Both the position numbers and the translations under genes were made by a program. The notes beneath the pieces are model-generated. The model had not been told where the DNA came from. It saw only the letters and a list, made by a program, of their open reading frames with translations, and did not search any database. This document shows positions 19,282 to 28,580 of a stretch of 64,000 bases of DNA, in pieces (the first letter of the stretch is position 1; every line of letters starts with the position of its first letter). The stretch is from Helicobacter canis (GTDB lineage: Bacteria > Campylobacterota > Campylobacteria > Campylobacterales > Helicobacteraceae), in assembly GCF_900451095.1 (NCBI RefSeq), contig NZ_UGHV01000001.1, positions 1,984,001-2,048,000 of the forward strand. Reading direction: 5' to 3'.

Positions 19282-20499
19282 CTACTCCTTGGCAAAAAGA
19301 TAAAATGACTGCACACTAAAATCGCTTGCCTGCAAGGCAGCATCTATGGTCTGCTGATAGCCTTGTGCTACGGATAAAAACTCTCTTTTTTCCTTGCCGC
19401 TAAGCTCACTTTTGGCGGTGCGGATTCTACCTAGCGGGTTGATTGGCTGATTGAATTTATATACACCAAAGTGCAAATGCGGTCCCGTGCTCATTCCTGT
19501 GCTACCTACCCTGCCTATGATTGTGCCAGATTTCACATACGCACCTAAGCGAGTGTGGATACTCTGCATATGCGCATACAGCGTCTTTAGCCCACCCTCG
19601 TGCGCGATCTCTACTACCTTGCCATAGCCCCCTCGAACTCCAGCGAACACCACCTTGCCACTTGCTGCTGCGCGGATAGGCGTCCCAGCCTTTGCTACAT
19701 AATCCACACCATAATGCGGACGCACGATCTTTAAAATAGGGTGCTTTCTGCCGTGAGAAAAGCGCGAAGAAATACGCGTGTATTGCACAGGGACTTCTAG
19801 CGTGAAGCCTGCCATTTCCTTTGCATTACTATCGTAGTAATGCCCATTTGTATGTAAAAATACGAAATTTTGCTTTTTAGCCGTCTCAATCATACCAGCT
19901 TGTATATTTGGTATCCCAAAGGGCTTGCCTAGCCGATAATCGCGCTCAAACACAATCGCTAGCCGATCGCCTGCGTGCATTGTGCGTGAAGCCACGCTTT
20001 TTTTGTAAATATTAGAAAACTCCGAAGCAAGCAGGACATCTGTGGTGGCATTGACAATATCTTGATAGGGGGAGTTTTGCACGGAAATGGCAAGGGTTTG
20101 TGATTTAGCAAACGCAATGATAGGGATAAAATCTAGCTTATAGGTGTCTTTAGCTTTATAGATGTGCATTTGCACGCTATCGCTAATGGGGATAAGAGCG
20201 TGGAGCAAATCACCAGCATCATTACGCAAAGTATAGTAAGTCGCATTAGCCTTGACCTCAGCGGTAAGCTCTTTATCTTGGGGTGAGAGATTGTAGTAAA
20301 GCTTTAAGGGGATAAGATTTTGCTCAAAAAATCCAAGCAGCGTTAAGCCGCTCCCCCAATTTAGCCGCTCCCCAACTGCACCATAGCCCACTTGCACACC
20401 ACACAAACACACAAAAACTAATGCCGCTAGCCTCTTGCTACAAGCACGAAATAGCCAGACAATGCTGCTTTTTTTCATCATCAATGCCAAATAAACCAT
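19282..20499 (-). CDS. csd3: M23 peptidoglycan endopeptidase/carboxypeptidase Csd3 (HdpA)
   Basis: Csd3 trims and de-crosslinks peptidoglycan and sets helical cell shape in H. pylori. From ATG 20499, chosen for AAGGA 6 bases upstream, the protein is 405 residues, close to H. pylori Csd3. A basic and hydrophobic N-terminus ends in the signal-like ALVFVCLCGVQVGYGA. The C-terminal LytM domain has the zinc motifs HYGVD and HLHF and the segment STGMSTGPH. It is the first gene of the csd3-Nudix-PgbA-like-glcD-capA run. Confidence 0.9.
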   Translation of the reverse strand: MVYLALMMKKSSIVWLFRACSKRLAALVFVCLCGVQVGYGAVGERLNWGSGLTLLGFFEQNLIPLKLYYNLSPQDKELTAEVKANATYYTLRNDAGDLLHALIPISDSVQMHIYKAKDTYKLDFIPIIAFAKSQTLAISVQNSPYQDIVNATTDVLLASEFSNIYKKSVASRTMHAGDRLAIVFERDYRLGKPFGIPNIQAGMIETAKKQNFVFLHTNGHYYDSNAKEMAGFTLEVPVQYTRISSRFSHGRKHPILKIVRPHYGVDYVAKAGTPIRAAASGKVVFAGVRGGYGKVVEIAHEGGLKTLYAHMQSIHTRLGAYVKSGTIIGRVGSTGMSTGPHLHFGVYKFNQPINPLGRIRTAKSELSGKEKREFLSVAQGYQQTIDAALQASDFSVQSFYLFAKE

Positions 20500-20617
20500 T
20501 AAAATCCTTAAGAAAATAGCCCAAGTATCTTTCACCAAAAGTATCTTTCATCTTGTAGGGATCAATACTGCCAATACCCATATTAAATCCGCAATTATAA
20601 TAAATTTTTATGAAATC

Positions 20618-20648
20618 TTGAAATATTTTGTGCTGTATATTATATAAT
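20618..20648 (+). promoter_or_regulatory. Candidate promoter of the small membrane protein / flgM unit
   Basis: TTGAAA (20618-20623) and a perfect TATAAT (20643-20648), 19 bases apart, lie about 80 bases before the small membrane gene in an AT-rich gap. Confidence 0.45.
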
Positions 20649-20729
20649 GCCTAGCCTAAACAAGCGCATTTATGGCTGTAAATGCAATCGTGAGATTCTC
20701 TACTTTTCTCTATTTTGGGAGTTGGTGTT

Positions 20730-20918
20730 ATGGATATTAAAACTTGGTTATTTCCTACTATTTGTTTCATACTTTTTTGCTATGCGATGGTGTTTGTCGG
20801 TATCTTTACTTACCATATCAATCCAAATGTATCACTATTTCAAGATGGGCAGCAGAGAAAAGAGACAACAAATGTGGAAAATTTCCAACGCGAAATAAAT
20901 AAAGCAATAAATAGATAA
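20730..20918 (+). CDS. Small single-pass membrane protein
   Basis: This is a predicted 62-residue product from ATG 20730, with GGGAG upstream. Residues about 7-30 are one hydrophobic segment (WLFPTICFILFCYAMVFVGIF), and the C-terminal half is polar (QDGQQRKETTNVENF). It precedes flgM by 65 bases. I do not recognise the family. An overlapping 83-residue frame (20647-20898) is less protein-like and was not chosen. Confidence 0.5.
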   Translation: MDIKTWLFPTICFILFCYAMVFVGIFTYHINPNVSLFQDGQQRKETTNVENFQREINKAINR

Positions 20919-20934
20919 TAAAATGCTAAAATCC

Positions 20935-20958
20935 TAAGCGCAAAAGGTCGATATCGAT
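20935..20958 (+). promoter_or_regulatory. Possible sigma-28 (FliA) promoter upstream of flgM
   Basis: A TAAG at 20935 and CGAT at 20955, 16 bases apart, and a further TAAA at 20927 with CGATAT at 20949, sit 26-35 bases before flgM. The pattern resembles TAAA-N15-CGAT, but the spacing is imperfect, so this is tentative. Confidence 0.35.
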
Positions 20959-20983
20959 CTTATAGAAACTTAAAGGAGTGAAT

Positions 20984-21205
20984 ATGATCGGCTCTATCAA
21001 CTCAAGTATCATAGCGGCTACTGCCAATACACAAGCCCAAAGAGATGAAGAAAGTAGGATTCTAGCTAGAAAAAGCAAGGACATAGAAGAAGTAGCAGAG
21101 CAAAATCGTGTCGCACAAATCAAAGAAGCCATCGAGAACAAAGACTACAAAATCGACCTACGCAAAACTTCAGAAAAAATGGCACTAGATTTGCTTAATG
21201 TCTAA
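20984..21205 (+). CDS. flgM: Anti-sigma-28 factor FlgM
   Basis: FlgM binds and inhibits FliA until the hook is complete. The product is 73 residues from ATG 20984 (AAGGAG upstream; a GTG 6 bases earlier lies inside the ribosome-binding region). The C-terminal block YKIDLRKTSEKMALDLLNV is the FliA-binding signature of FlgM proteins. Position and order (flgM-flgN-flgK) match H. pylori HP1122-HP1119. Confidence 0.9.
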   Translation: MIGSINSSIIAATANTQAQRDEESRILARKSKDIEEVAEQNRVAQIKEAIENKDYKIDLRKTSEKMALDLLNV

Positions 21206-21269
21206 AAACCTGTTTGGCTCTCTCTAAGCTACCGCTTAGGTGTGGCAGCAGGCGATAAAGGATTAAGCA

Positions 21270-21710
21270 ATGCTGATTCAATATTTGCAAGGTGCCATAC
21301 AAGATTTACATACTCTCATATCTTATACTCAGCTTGACATACAAGCCATAAAGCGTGCTGATCACGATGAAATATTCGCACGCAATATCCAAAAAGACGC
21401 GCTTATAAAAGAATTTGAGATCAAAAGATCGCTACTTGATCAAGAAGTGCGCACGCTTATGGAAAAAGACCCCCACAAAAATATGGCAGAAGTCATTGGG
21501 CAAGAGGCAGTGGATCTCTTTGGCGTGATGCGAGAATCTCTCAATGAGCTAAAAAGGATCAATAGCGATTATGCGCGTATGGTGTTTGCTGTATCAGAGT
21601 TTTTTACCTCTCTTATGGATAGACTCATACCAAAAGATCTGCCAGCCTATGGAGAAAACAGACGCATAAGCACACCAAAGCAAGCAAGCTTCCTACAAGT
21701 CCAAGCATAA
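21270..21710 (+). CDS. flgN: Flagellar export chaperone FlgN-like
   Basis: This is a 146-residue, almost wholly helical protein with heptad-rich segments (residues 1-130), as expected for FlgN, which chaperones FlgK and FlgL to the export gate. The assignment rests on its position between flgM and flgK, where H. pylori has HP1120, plus length and helical character. It ends 10 bases before flgK. Confidence 0.75.
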   Translation: MLIQYLQGAIQDLHTLISYTQLDIQAIKRADHDEIFARNIQKDALIKEFEIKRSLLDQEVRTLMEKDPHKNMAEVIGQEAVDLFGVMRESLNELKRINSDYARMVFAVSEFFTSLMDRLIPKDLPAYGENRRISTPKQASFLQVQA

Positions 21711-21720
21711 AGAGTAAGAT

Positions 21721-23547
21721 ATGGGCGGGATCCTCACTTCACTAAACACCTCTTACACAGGCTTGCAAGCCCACCAAGTTATGGTGGATACCACGAGCAA
21801 CAACATCTCCAATGCAAGCGATGAGTTTTATAGCCGCAAGCGCGTTATCGCCCAGCCTGAAAAGCCACTTGTTATGCACCAAGGGCTTATTATGGGGAGA
21901 GGTGTCGATGTCCAAGCCATACGCAGAATCCACGATGATTTTGTGTTTGACCGCTACACTAAGGCTGGATCAGAAACGGCATTTTTCCAAAATAGCTTTG
22001 ATACTTTGCGAGAAATCTCAGCGCATTTTCCCGATGTAGATGGGGTGGGGATCTTTAATGACCTAAGCACATATTTTAACGCGTGGAAAGATCTCTCCAA
22101 AAACCCAAAAGACGCCGCCCAAAAGCAAGTGCTCGCTGAAGCTACACAAGTTTTGACAAGAAATATCCGCGACACACGCCTAAAGCTTGTAAATATCCAA
22201 CGCCAAGCTAGTGAAAATCTCGAAACACTTGTCAAAGAAGCCAATCGCCTAGGTGGGCAGATCGCCCAGCTCAATCAAAAAATCGGCGAAATGGAAGATG
22301 CCAAGCAATACAAGCAAGCAAACGAGCTACGCGATAGGCGCGATGAGTATGAATACCATTTGATCGAAATCATCGGCGGCAAGGTATTTAAAGGGCATTT
22401 AAAGACAGATTCTCAAACCTCGCCCAAAACAGCGGACTTTGATGAAAACTATGTGATGAATGTCGCGCAAGGCTTTAATATCGTAGATGGCTATACTTTC
22501 CACCCTCTAACTTTGGAGAAAGAAAACAATGCCGAGCATTTAAATCGCGTGTATTATCGCACCTATGATTTTAAAGATGTGGATATTACCGATAAGATGA
22601 ATGAGGGCAAGGCTGGCTCGCTTATCAATCTCTACAACACCGGCTACAATGGCACAAAAGTCGGGCATATCCAGCGTTATATTGATCTGCTTGATACATT
22701 TGCCCAAGGATTTATGGAAGCCACAAACGCCATCTATGCTCAATCTGCCGCCCACTCACTTGTAGGAGCGGAGGTGAGCTTTGAGCGCAATCAAGCCCTA
22801 AAGGATTCTGGCTACAACTTCAAAAACGGCTCATTTGATCTCATAGCCTATAACACCAATGGACAAATAGTCGCTAGCAGGAGAATCTACATCGATAATG
22901 TAACAACAATGCACGACATCGTGCGCCAAATCAATGCCAACACCGATGACAACAACGACAACAACGACACAAATGATTTTGATGACTTTTTTCACGCGCA
23001 GTTTGATCCTGTGGTGAAAAAATTTGTCGTAGAAGCCAATCGCCCTGCAGATGGATTCTATGTGGGTATCAAAGATAATGGCACAAATTTCACAGGAGCA
23101 ATGGGGATCAACAAATTCCTACAAGGCGATAGTGCCAAGGATATTCACCTGCACCGAGACTATGAAAAAGACCCCACCTATATCCGCCCGTGGCTCACCC
23201 CTATCAATGGGAATTTCGATGTGGCAAATATGATGCAGCAGCTTCAATATGACAAAGTAGATTTCTACAACAAACGCACCAAAATCAACTCCACAATGAA
23301 AATCAGCGAGTTTTATCAATATGCCTCTGGACGCGTAGCCACCGACACAGAAGAAGCGCAACGCACCCTAGATACAAAAAAGTCTGTCTATGAAGCCACG
23401 AAAAAAGAGCATTTATCGATCACGCAAGTAAGTATCGATGAAGAAATGGTGGATCTCATTAAGTTTCAAGGCGGCTATGCAGCAAATGCGAAAGTCATCA
23501 CAACAATTGATAGAATGATAGAGACACTGCTAGGGATTAAGCAATAG
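21721..23547 (+). CDS. flgK: Flagellar hook-associated protein 1 FlgK
   Basis: FlgK joins hook and filament. The 608-residue protein matches H. pylori FlgK in length (about 606). It has the flagellar rod N-terminal segment (SLNTSYTGLQAHQVMVDTTSNNISNA) and the C-terminal signature ending VDLIKFQGGYAANAKVITT near residue 585. An Asp/Asn-run (DDNNDNNDTNDFDDF, about residues 405-420) lies in the variable exposed domain. It is the last gene of the flgM-flgN-flgK run. Confidence 0.95.
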   Translation: MGGILTSLNTSYTGLQAHQVMVDTTSNNISNASDEFYSRKRVIAQPEKPLVMHQGLIMGRGVDVQAIRRIHDDFVFDRYTKAGSETAFFQNSFDTLREISAHFPDVDGVGIFNDLSTYFNAWKDLSKNPKDAAQKQVLAEATQVLTRNIRDTRLKLVNIQRQASENLETLVKEANRLGGQIAQLNQKIGEMEDAKQYKQANELRDRRDEYEYHLIEIIGGKVFKGHLKTDSQTSPKTADFDENYVMNVAQGFNIVDGYTFHPLTLEKENNAEHLNRVYYRTYDFKDVDITDKMNEGKAGSLINLYNTGYNGTKVGHIQRYIDLLDTFAQGFMEATNAIYAQSAAHSLVGAEVSFERNQALKDSGYNFKNGSFDLIAYNTNGQIVASRRIYIDNVTTMHDIVRQINANTDDNNDNNDTNDFDDFFHAQFDPVVKKFVVEANRPADGFYVGIKDNGTNFTGAMGINKFLQGDSAKDIHLHRDYEKDPTYIRPWLTPINGNFDVANMMQQLQYDKVDFYNKRTKINSTMKISEFYQYASGRVATDTEEAQRTLDTKKSVYEATKKEHLSITQVSIDEEMVDLIKFQGGYAANAKVITTIDRMIETLLGIKQ

Positions 23548-24068
23548 TGTGCTTGTTTAGAGTCCTTGTGTAAGCAATGCGATTGATCGCGCTATTTAGG
23601 CAGCCAAATCTCATACTCGCCTGCACACGCGAGCATATCACCCCAAAAGCCAGCCACCAACCCCCAAAAATCGCCCCTTTAATCAAACCCCCTAGAATCC
23701 ACTTTTTTATTAGCGGCGTTTTCATTGTCATTGCGAGCGGATTTATCCGCGTGGCAATCCACTGCAGCTTTGTCATCGCGAGCAAGCGCGGTAGCGATTG
23801 CGTGGCGATCCACTCTCCCACTAGAATCTACTTTTGCAAAAGTGGATTCTAGGAATAAAGCCTTTTATTGTCAGGAGATTTTGCACTGACCATTTTCGCG
23901 CTAGAATCTTGCCTATCATTCAGCCTGATCTTTAGCTGAAGTATTTGCAGCAATCACGCACAAAAACCTTGCCACAAAACCTTGCAAGAGAGAGTCCAAA
24001 TAGCTATGATTGCGCCTAGTATTGTGTGTTTGCACTTTTACTAAATTTATAAAAAATTAAGGTTCGCT
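23548..24068. repeat. Repeat-rich intergenic region with two GTCATTGCGAG hairpins and an inverted pair
   Basis: I see no gene here. Elements in order: CTAGAATCCACTTTTTT at about 23691; hairpin element 23727-23761 (GTCATTGCGAG, stem CGGAT/ATCCG, CGTGGCAATCCA); a second element 23772-23813 (GTCATCGCGAG ... CGTGGCGATCCA, imperfect stem); and an inverted pair CTAGAATCTACTTTTG / CAAAAGTGGATTCTAG at about 23821-23852. Confidence 0.75.
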
Positions 24069-25618
24069 ATGAAACCAAACCAAACCAAACCAATCCAATC
24101 CATAAGATCACTTATCCAGCTTTTATTTATGCGTTGTTGCTTGTTTTATATTGTGCGGGTATGGTCGCCTACTCTCGCTACACTTTCAATCTTGATGATA
24201 TTTGGATGTGGCTTGAAATCTACTATGATATGCCTATTTTTAATGGCTGGGATCCACAAGCTGGGAGATTTTTCCCCTTTGCTTCACTGGATTTAGATAT
24301 ATTGATGCGATGGACAAAAAGTCCTTATGCATTTTTCACTTTCAATGCGTGTATTGTGCTATGTGTGGGGCTGCTTTTGTGGCAGATTTCGCGCTTGATT
24401 TGCGGAGAAGCATACAAATGGCTTAGAGTATTTGCGCTTTTGCTTATTCTCTTTCACCCCGGGTTTGCCACTATAATGCTTGGTATTTGCTATCCAGAGC
24501 GGATGCAGATTGTATTTTTGCTGCTATTTGTGTGGGCAAGTATGAAATTTGCTGCAACAAATAAGTCGCGCTATGCTTGGCTTGGCTTCATTGCTGCCAC
24601 CATTGCTCTATATTACAAAGAGCCTACATTTTTGTTCATTGGATTTTTTGGTGTGTTTGGCGTTGTGGTGCATTATATACGACATAAACAACTACATATC
24701 TATTATGCGTCTTTAGCGTGTAGTGCGTTGCTATATTTTATACTCTATTGTGTGTTAATTATCCCTAATGTTAATGGGTATTATGGTGTGGGCTATGAAA
24801 GTCAAAGAGCAATGATTTTGTCATTTATAAGTGGCATTTTTAATCTTGCGACAAATGATATGTTTTTGCTTATACTTCTTCCTATGCTTGTAGCATATAG
24901 GATCTATTTGTATGTGCGGTATAGATGTGCGATTCATAGTATTTATGATGGTTTATTGTTTGGCTCTTTGCTTTATGTCGGTGTTTTTATAAAAATGGGG
25001 TTTTTTAGAAATTATTATATTTTGCCTATGTATTTTATGGCATTTGGTGGGGTGATATATTTTCTTTTTGTGCAAGGATATTGGAGAAAATTTGTTTTTA
25101 AAGCAGCGGGTATTGCTACACTTGTTTTTTACATAACAAATTCTTTGCCTCAAGGTATCACAACATATATAGGTTTAAAGACAGAGGGTATTAAATTCCA
25201 CAATGCGCTAATGTTTATCGCTCAAGAGGCAAAACATACAGAGCATATCAATCTCTATTTTGATGGTGATGATAATGATAAATGGCGAGATTTTACTTGG
25301 TATTGGGGCTATTTTGACATCTATCTAAAGGCTTTTTATGATACTTATAATGTCTCAATCCAGCCGCAAAAAGCACCACAAAGTGGTGATTACATTATGC
25401 TTAATCTCAATACAAATAAAATGATAGATTCCACCTATCTATCTACTATGCGGCAAAAATACACGCTTGTATATGAGAGTGCGTGGTTTGGGCTGCCATA
25501 CATTGGCTTGAGACCTATAATTAAATACATTTTTTCTAATCAAGTTGAAGAAGTTACACAAGGGTATGAAAATTTCTTTAAGCTTCCTTTGCGTGATTAC
25601 ATATATAAGATTCCATAG
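24069..25618 (+). CDS. Membrane GT-C-like glycosyltransferase, pentanucleotide-switched, out of frame as sequenced
   Basis: A main open frame reads from about 24053 to 25618 without an ATG near its 5' end. ATG 24069 (AAGG upstream) opens a different frame that ends at 24296. Between them are four AAACC and two AATCC units. With one unit fewer, ATG 24069 would read MKPNQTNPIHKITYPAFIYA and continue into the long frame (514 residues). As sequenced, the main frame could start only at TTG 24134 (494 residues). The product has about ten hydrophobic segments and an acidic FNLDDIW motif after the first one, like GT-C transferases. The gene is visibly more AT-rich than its neighbours. Confidence 0.7.
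24072..24101. repeat. Pentanucleotide repeat (AAACC)4(AATCC)2
   Basis: Four perfect AAACC units (24072-24091) and two AATCC units (24092-24101) begin immediately after the ATG at 24069. Unit loss or gain moves the frame, so this is a candidate slipped-strand switch. At four AAACC units the long frame is not in phase with the ATG. Confidence 0.85.
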
Positions 25619-25780
25619 ATTCGCACTATCTCTTAGAATCCACTTTTTACATTCAACGCTTTTTTACTTGTCATTGCGAGCGGACAAAGTCCGCGTGGCA
25701 ATCTATAAACAAAAAAACACATAAAATACGATAATCACAAAAGTGATTCTAGGGCGTGCGATAAAAAGTGGATCTAGCAC
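25619..25780. repeat. Repeat cluster between the GT-C gene and napA
   Basis: CTTAGAATCCACTTTTT (about 25633) is followed by a hairpin element at 25670-25705: GTCATTGCGAG, stem CGGAC/GTCCG with loop AAA, then CGTGGCAATCTA. Another half word, AAGTGATTCTAGGG, lies near 25740. Confidence 0.75.
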
Positions 25781-26236
25781 CTATGCTAGCTGGGCTTTTA
25801 CCATCCAGATAGCCTTTTCTAGCTCGGCTAGCTTATCATCACAATATGAAGCAGTTACTCTATCTTCATCTTTGTCAGCAAGCTTTGCTAAGTCTGTAAA
25901 ATCTTCGTGCAAGTTTTCATAAATTTTTAGCACTTCTTTTAGAATCTCTTTTGAAGTGAAAGTTGTCTTTGTCTCTTCTTTAATCTTAGAGATCTTGATC
26001 GCCTCAGCAAGTGTTACCACAGGCGTCCCACCAAGCTGGATCACACGCTCTGCCAAGTCATCAAACATATCGGCAAAACCATCATAAATCTCTTCCAAAG
26101 CTTTGTGAGCTTGCGGGAAATCACTGCCTCTAACATTCCAGTGGAAGTTATGCACTTTCATATATAGCACAATGCTATCAGCTTGAAGCTTTCGCAAACT
26201 CTCAACAACTTTATCCGCCTTTTTCTTCTCTTTCAT
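25781..26236 (-). CDS. napA: Dps-family ferritin, neutrophil-activating protein NapA
   Basis: This DNA-protection ferritin stores iron and oxidises Fe(II) with peroxide at dimer interfaces. The 151-residue protein closely resembles H. pylori Nap[13 protein letters not shown] supplies His ligands, and [16 protein letters not shown] supplies the Asp and Glu ligands of the inter-subunit ferroxidase site. The N-terminus is a few Lys-rich residues longer than in H. pylori. AAGGAG lies upstream of ATG 26236. It is monocistronic. Confidence 0.94.
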   Translation of the reverse strand: MKEKKKADKVVESLRKLQADSIVLYMKVHNFHWNVRGSDFPQAHKALEEIYDGFADMFDDLAERVIQLGGTPVVTLAEAIKISKIKEETKTTFTSKEILKEVLKIYENLHEDFTDLAKLADKDEDRVTASYCDDKLAELEKAIWMVKAQLA

Positions 26237-26376
26237 TGCCTACTCCTTAAATATGGGTTGCCCATATTCTACTCTAAATAAAGTAACAATAACTATATAT
26301 AAATAATTTATTGCCCGATTTCTAGCATCGCGCTGGGGTAGATTCTATATAATACGCATTTTACTTAAGGATTCTT

Positions 26377-26760
26377 ATGGGACTATCGCTCTATGACTTC
26401 TATCAAAATCACCAAGCCCTGCTGCACAGCGTGCTGGTGCTTGTAGTTGCGTTTTTGACTACGATTCTTACGCGTTTTATGCCCTTTATCATATTTCGCA
26501 AAAAAAGCGCACCAAAATCTATCATCACCCTAGGGGAGATTCTACCTCCAGCGATGATTGGTATGCTGCTTGTCTATTGCTTTGCTTCCACAGATATAGC
26601 GCACGCGCCATTTGGACTTAATGAGCTATGTGGATTTATCTTAACCGCATTGCTTTATCTCATCACTAAAGTTGGCGTGATAGCTGTCATTGGCGGGACA
26701 CTAGGCTATGCTACGATCGTGCAGACACAGATTCTAGACAAGCTCTTTTTGCCTATCTAG
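26377..26760 (+). CDS. azlD: AzlD-family branched-chain amino acid transport subunit
   Basis: This 127-residue, four-helix membrane protein has the AzlD signature around TRFMPFIIFRK (residues 32-42) and a conserved LPPAMIGMLLVY helix. AzlD normally works with the larger permease AzlC to export branched-chain amino acids. No azlC is adjacent in this window, so it is an orphan here. The gene is convergent with fliP. Confidence 0.82.
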   Translation: MGLSLYDFYQNHQALLHSVLVLVVAFLTTILTRFMPFIIFRKKSAPKSIITLGEILPPAMIGMLLVYCFASTDIAHAPFGLNELCGFILTALLYLITKVGVIAVIGGTLGYATIVQTQILDKLFLPI

Positions 26761-26772
26761 CTTAGACGCTCG

Positions 26773-27540
26773 CTACTTAAACCCTTGCACAAGCGAGCCT
26801 ATGAGCAGATTAAACCCATCAACCAAGATAAACACCAAAATCTTAAAGGGTAGTGAGATCATCACCGGCGGGACCATCATCATACCCATTGCCATAAGGA
26901 TCGAGCTTACCACCATATCAATCACCAAAAATGGCAAATACAGCAAAAAGCCTATCATAAATGCCGTTTTTAGCTCACTGATCATAAAGGCAGGGATAGC
27001 AATTGTGATAGGCACATCAGCTGTGGTTTGTGGATTAGGCAGCTCTCGAATACGATAAAACAATGCCAAATCTTTCTCGCGCGTGTTTTTTAGCATAAAT
27101 TTCTTAAAAGGCTCAACCGATCGCTCAAACGCCTCTTCATAGCCGATTTGCTCCTCTACATAAGGCTTCACACCAGCTTGCCACGCTTCTTTACCAATAG
27201 GCTCCATAATAAAAAATGTCAAAACCAACGCCAAAGAGACTAGAATCTGTGTGGGTGGGGATTGCTGCGTGCCAAGTGCGGTGCGCAAAAATGAAAACAC
27301 AATAATAAGCCGCATAAAGCTCGTCATCACAAGCACCAATGAAGGCGCGAGAATCAGGAGCGTTAAAACAACAACGACATTAAGCGAAGTTACAAGCTGC
27401 TTTGGCGTATCTGGTGCGCTTAAAGAGAGATTGACCGTAGGGATAGTAGGCGCAGCACTCACGCCAATCACACACGCCGCAGCAATAAGTGCGCAAAGCC
27501 CCAACCGCCTAACGCCTAATGCAGCAACATCTCGCATCAC
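26773..27540 (-). CDS. fliP: Flagellar type III export gate protein FliP
   Basis: FliP is a core subunit of the FliPQR export pore. The 255-residue protein has an N-terminal signal-like segment (residues 8-29), a first helix (VVVVLTLLILAPSLVLVMTSF), and the conserved FMRLIIVFSFLRTALGTQQSPP. It also has the C-terminal membrane pair ending in ISLPFKILVFILVDGFNLLIGSL. It overlaps the end of csd6 by 4 bases, so the two are probably coupled. Confidence 0.95.
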   Translation of the reverse strand: MMRDVAALGVRRLGLCALIAAACVIGVSAAPTIPTVNLSLSAPDTPKQLVTSLNVVVVLTLLILAPSLVLVMTSFMRLIIVFSFLRTALGTQQSPPTQILVSLALVLTFFIMEPIGKEAWQAGVKPYVEEQIGYEEAFERSVEPFKKFMLKNTREKDLALFYRIRELPNPQTTADVPITIAIPAFMISELKTAFMIGFLLYLPFLVIDMVVSSILMAMGMMMVPPVMISLPFKILVFILVDGFNLLIGSLVQGFK

Positions 27541-28538
27541 TTCTCACTTACTATGCGCATAGTGCCATTTTCATACACGATATAAAGGATCTTTTGGCTA
27601 TTTGATGTGTAGCTAGGCTTGCCATTTTTATACGCGCGATAATCTTGCGTGAAGCTAATGCGAAACATCTGCCTATGCTCTTCATTGGGATAAGGCACGA
27701 CACTAATATTGCTAAATCGTATTACTTTTTCTTCACTCTTAGCAAACACTTGCTTTTTATACGAAGCAAAAGCATTGTATTTCGTCCCATCTGGGCGTGC
27801 AAAATCCTTAGAGTAAAAAGACAAATACTTCTCCAAGTCATTTGCGATCCACGCCGCACGCCACACATATAGCTGCGCTAGGAGCAAGGCTAGCTCATCT
27901 TTGGTGGGTTTATGGATATTTTGCTCATAAGAAATCAGCAATGCTTCTTTGTAATTCACTATCTTTCCAAAATCGCTTAAGACATTATTCTCAATGGCAA
28001 TACAGCCCTTTGTATTAAGCTCTTCTCTGTTGCCATCAAGCGGAAGCCCGTGGATCCAGATCCCATATCCTGTTTTCTTCAATGATTTATCGTAGTTGTT
28101 TGGATAGTCAGTCGTATAAGCCAGCGGACCATAGTATGGAGGTAGTCTTGTAAGCTTATCAGTAAAGTCATATACACCAAGAGGCGTGGTCAAATCCCCA
28201 GATAAACGCTTATCTCCCTTGCCCTTGCCCACAAGCGCGGGGAGCTCTTTTACAAGCGTTAGCTGCCCCTTTGGCGATATGGTATAGAGAGCTAAATTAG
28301 GGATACTTTTATCAGAGACAAAGAGATATTTATAGCCCTCAAAATACCCATAATCTGTATGCCTATCTTGCAAGACACGAAGCCAAAATTCCTTATCTTG
28401 CAAGTAGCTATCTAAGATTTGTGTAACCTTCTGCATATCGCCTGTGCGGTAAGTTTGCACAATCCTAGCAGTATCTGTATCAAAGCCTTGCAGCACACCA
28501 AACCCAAGCAGCATTAGCACAAAGTGCTTAATCCTCAT
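27537..28538 (-). CDS. csd6: L,D-carboxypeptidase Csd6 (YkuD fold)
   Basis: Csd6 trims peptidoglycan tetrapeptides to tripeptides and helps set helical shape in H. pylori. From ATG 28538 (GGAAG upstream) the product is 333 residues with a signal segment (residues 4-18). The YkuD catalytic motif is IHGLP followed by NTKGCIAI (Cys nucleophile), and a C-terminal NTF2-like region follows the catalytic domain. The order hslV-hslU-era-csd6 matches H. pylori HP0515-HP0518. Confidence 0.92.
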   Translation of the reverse strand: MRIKHFVLMLLGFGVLQGFDTDTARIVQTYRTGDMQKVTQILDSYLQDKEFWLRVLQDRHTDYGYFEGYKYLFVSDKSIPNLALYTISPKGQLTLVKELPALVGKGKGDKRLSGDLTTPLGVYDFTDKLTRLPPYYGPLAYTTDYPNNYDKSLKKTGYGIWIHGLPLDGNREELNTKGCIAIENNVLSDFGKIVNYKEALLISYEQNIHKPTKDELALLLAQLYVWRAAWIANDLEKYLSFYSKDFARPDGTKYNAFASYKKQVFAKSEEKVIRFSNISVVPYPNEEHRQMFRISFTQDYRAYKNGKPSYTSNSQKILYIVYENGTMRIVSEK

Positions 28539-28580
28539 ATACTTCCTTCCCATATCACTTACTCATATCGCTACATTGCC

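Noticed and set aside
20647..20898. An 83-residue frame overlapping the small membrane gene
   Set aside because: It overlaps the 62-residue frame in another phase and is compositionally odd; the shorter frame has a better start and one clear membrane helix.
24069..24296. A 75-residue reading frame starting MKPNQTKPIQ as a separate gene
   Set aside because: It runs in the wrong frame through the membrane gene and is best explained as the OFF-state product of the pentanucleotide switch.
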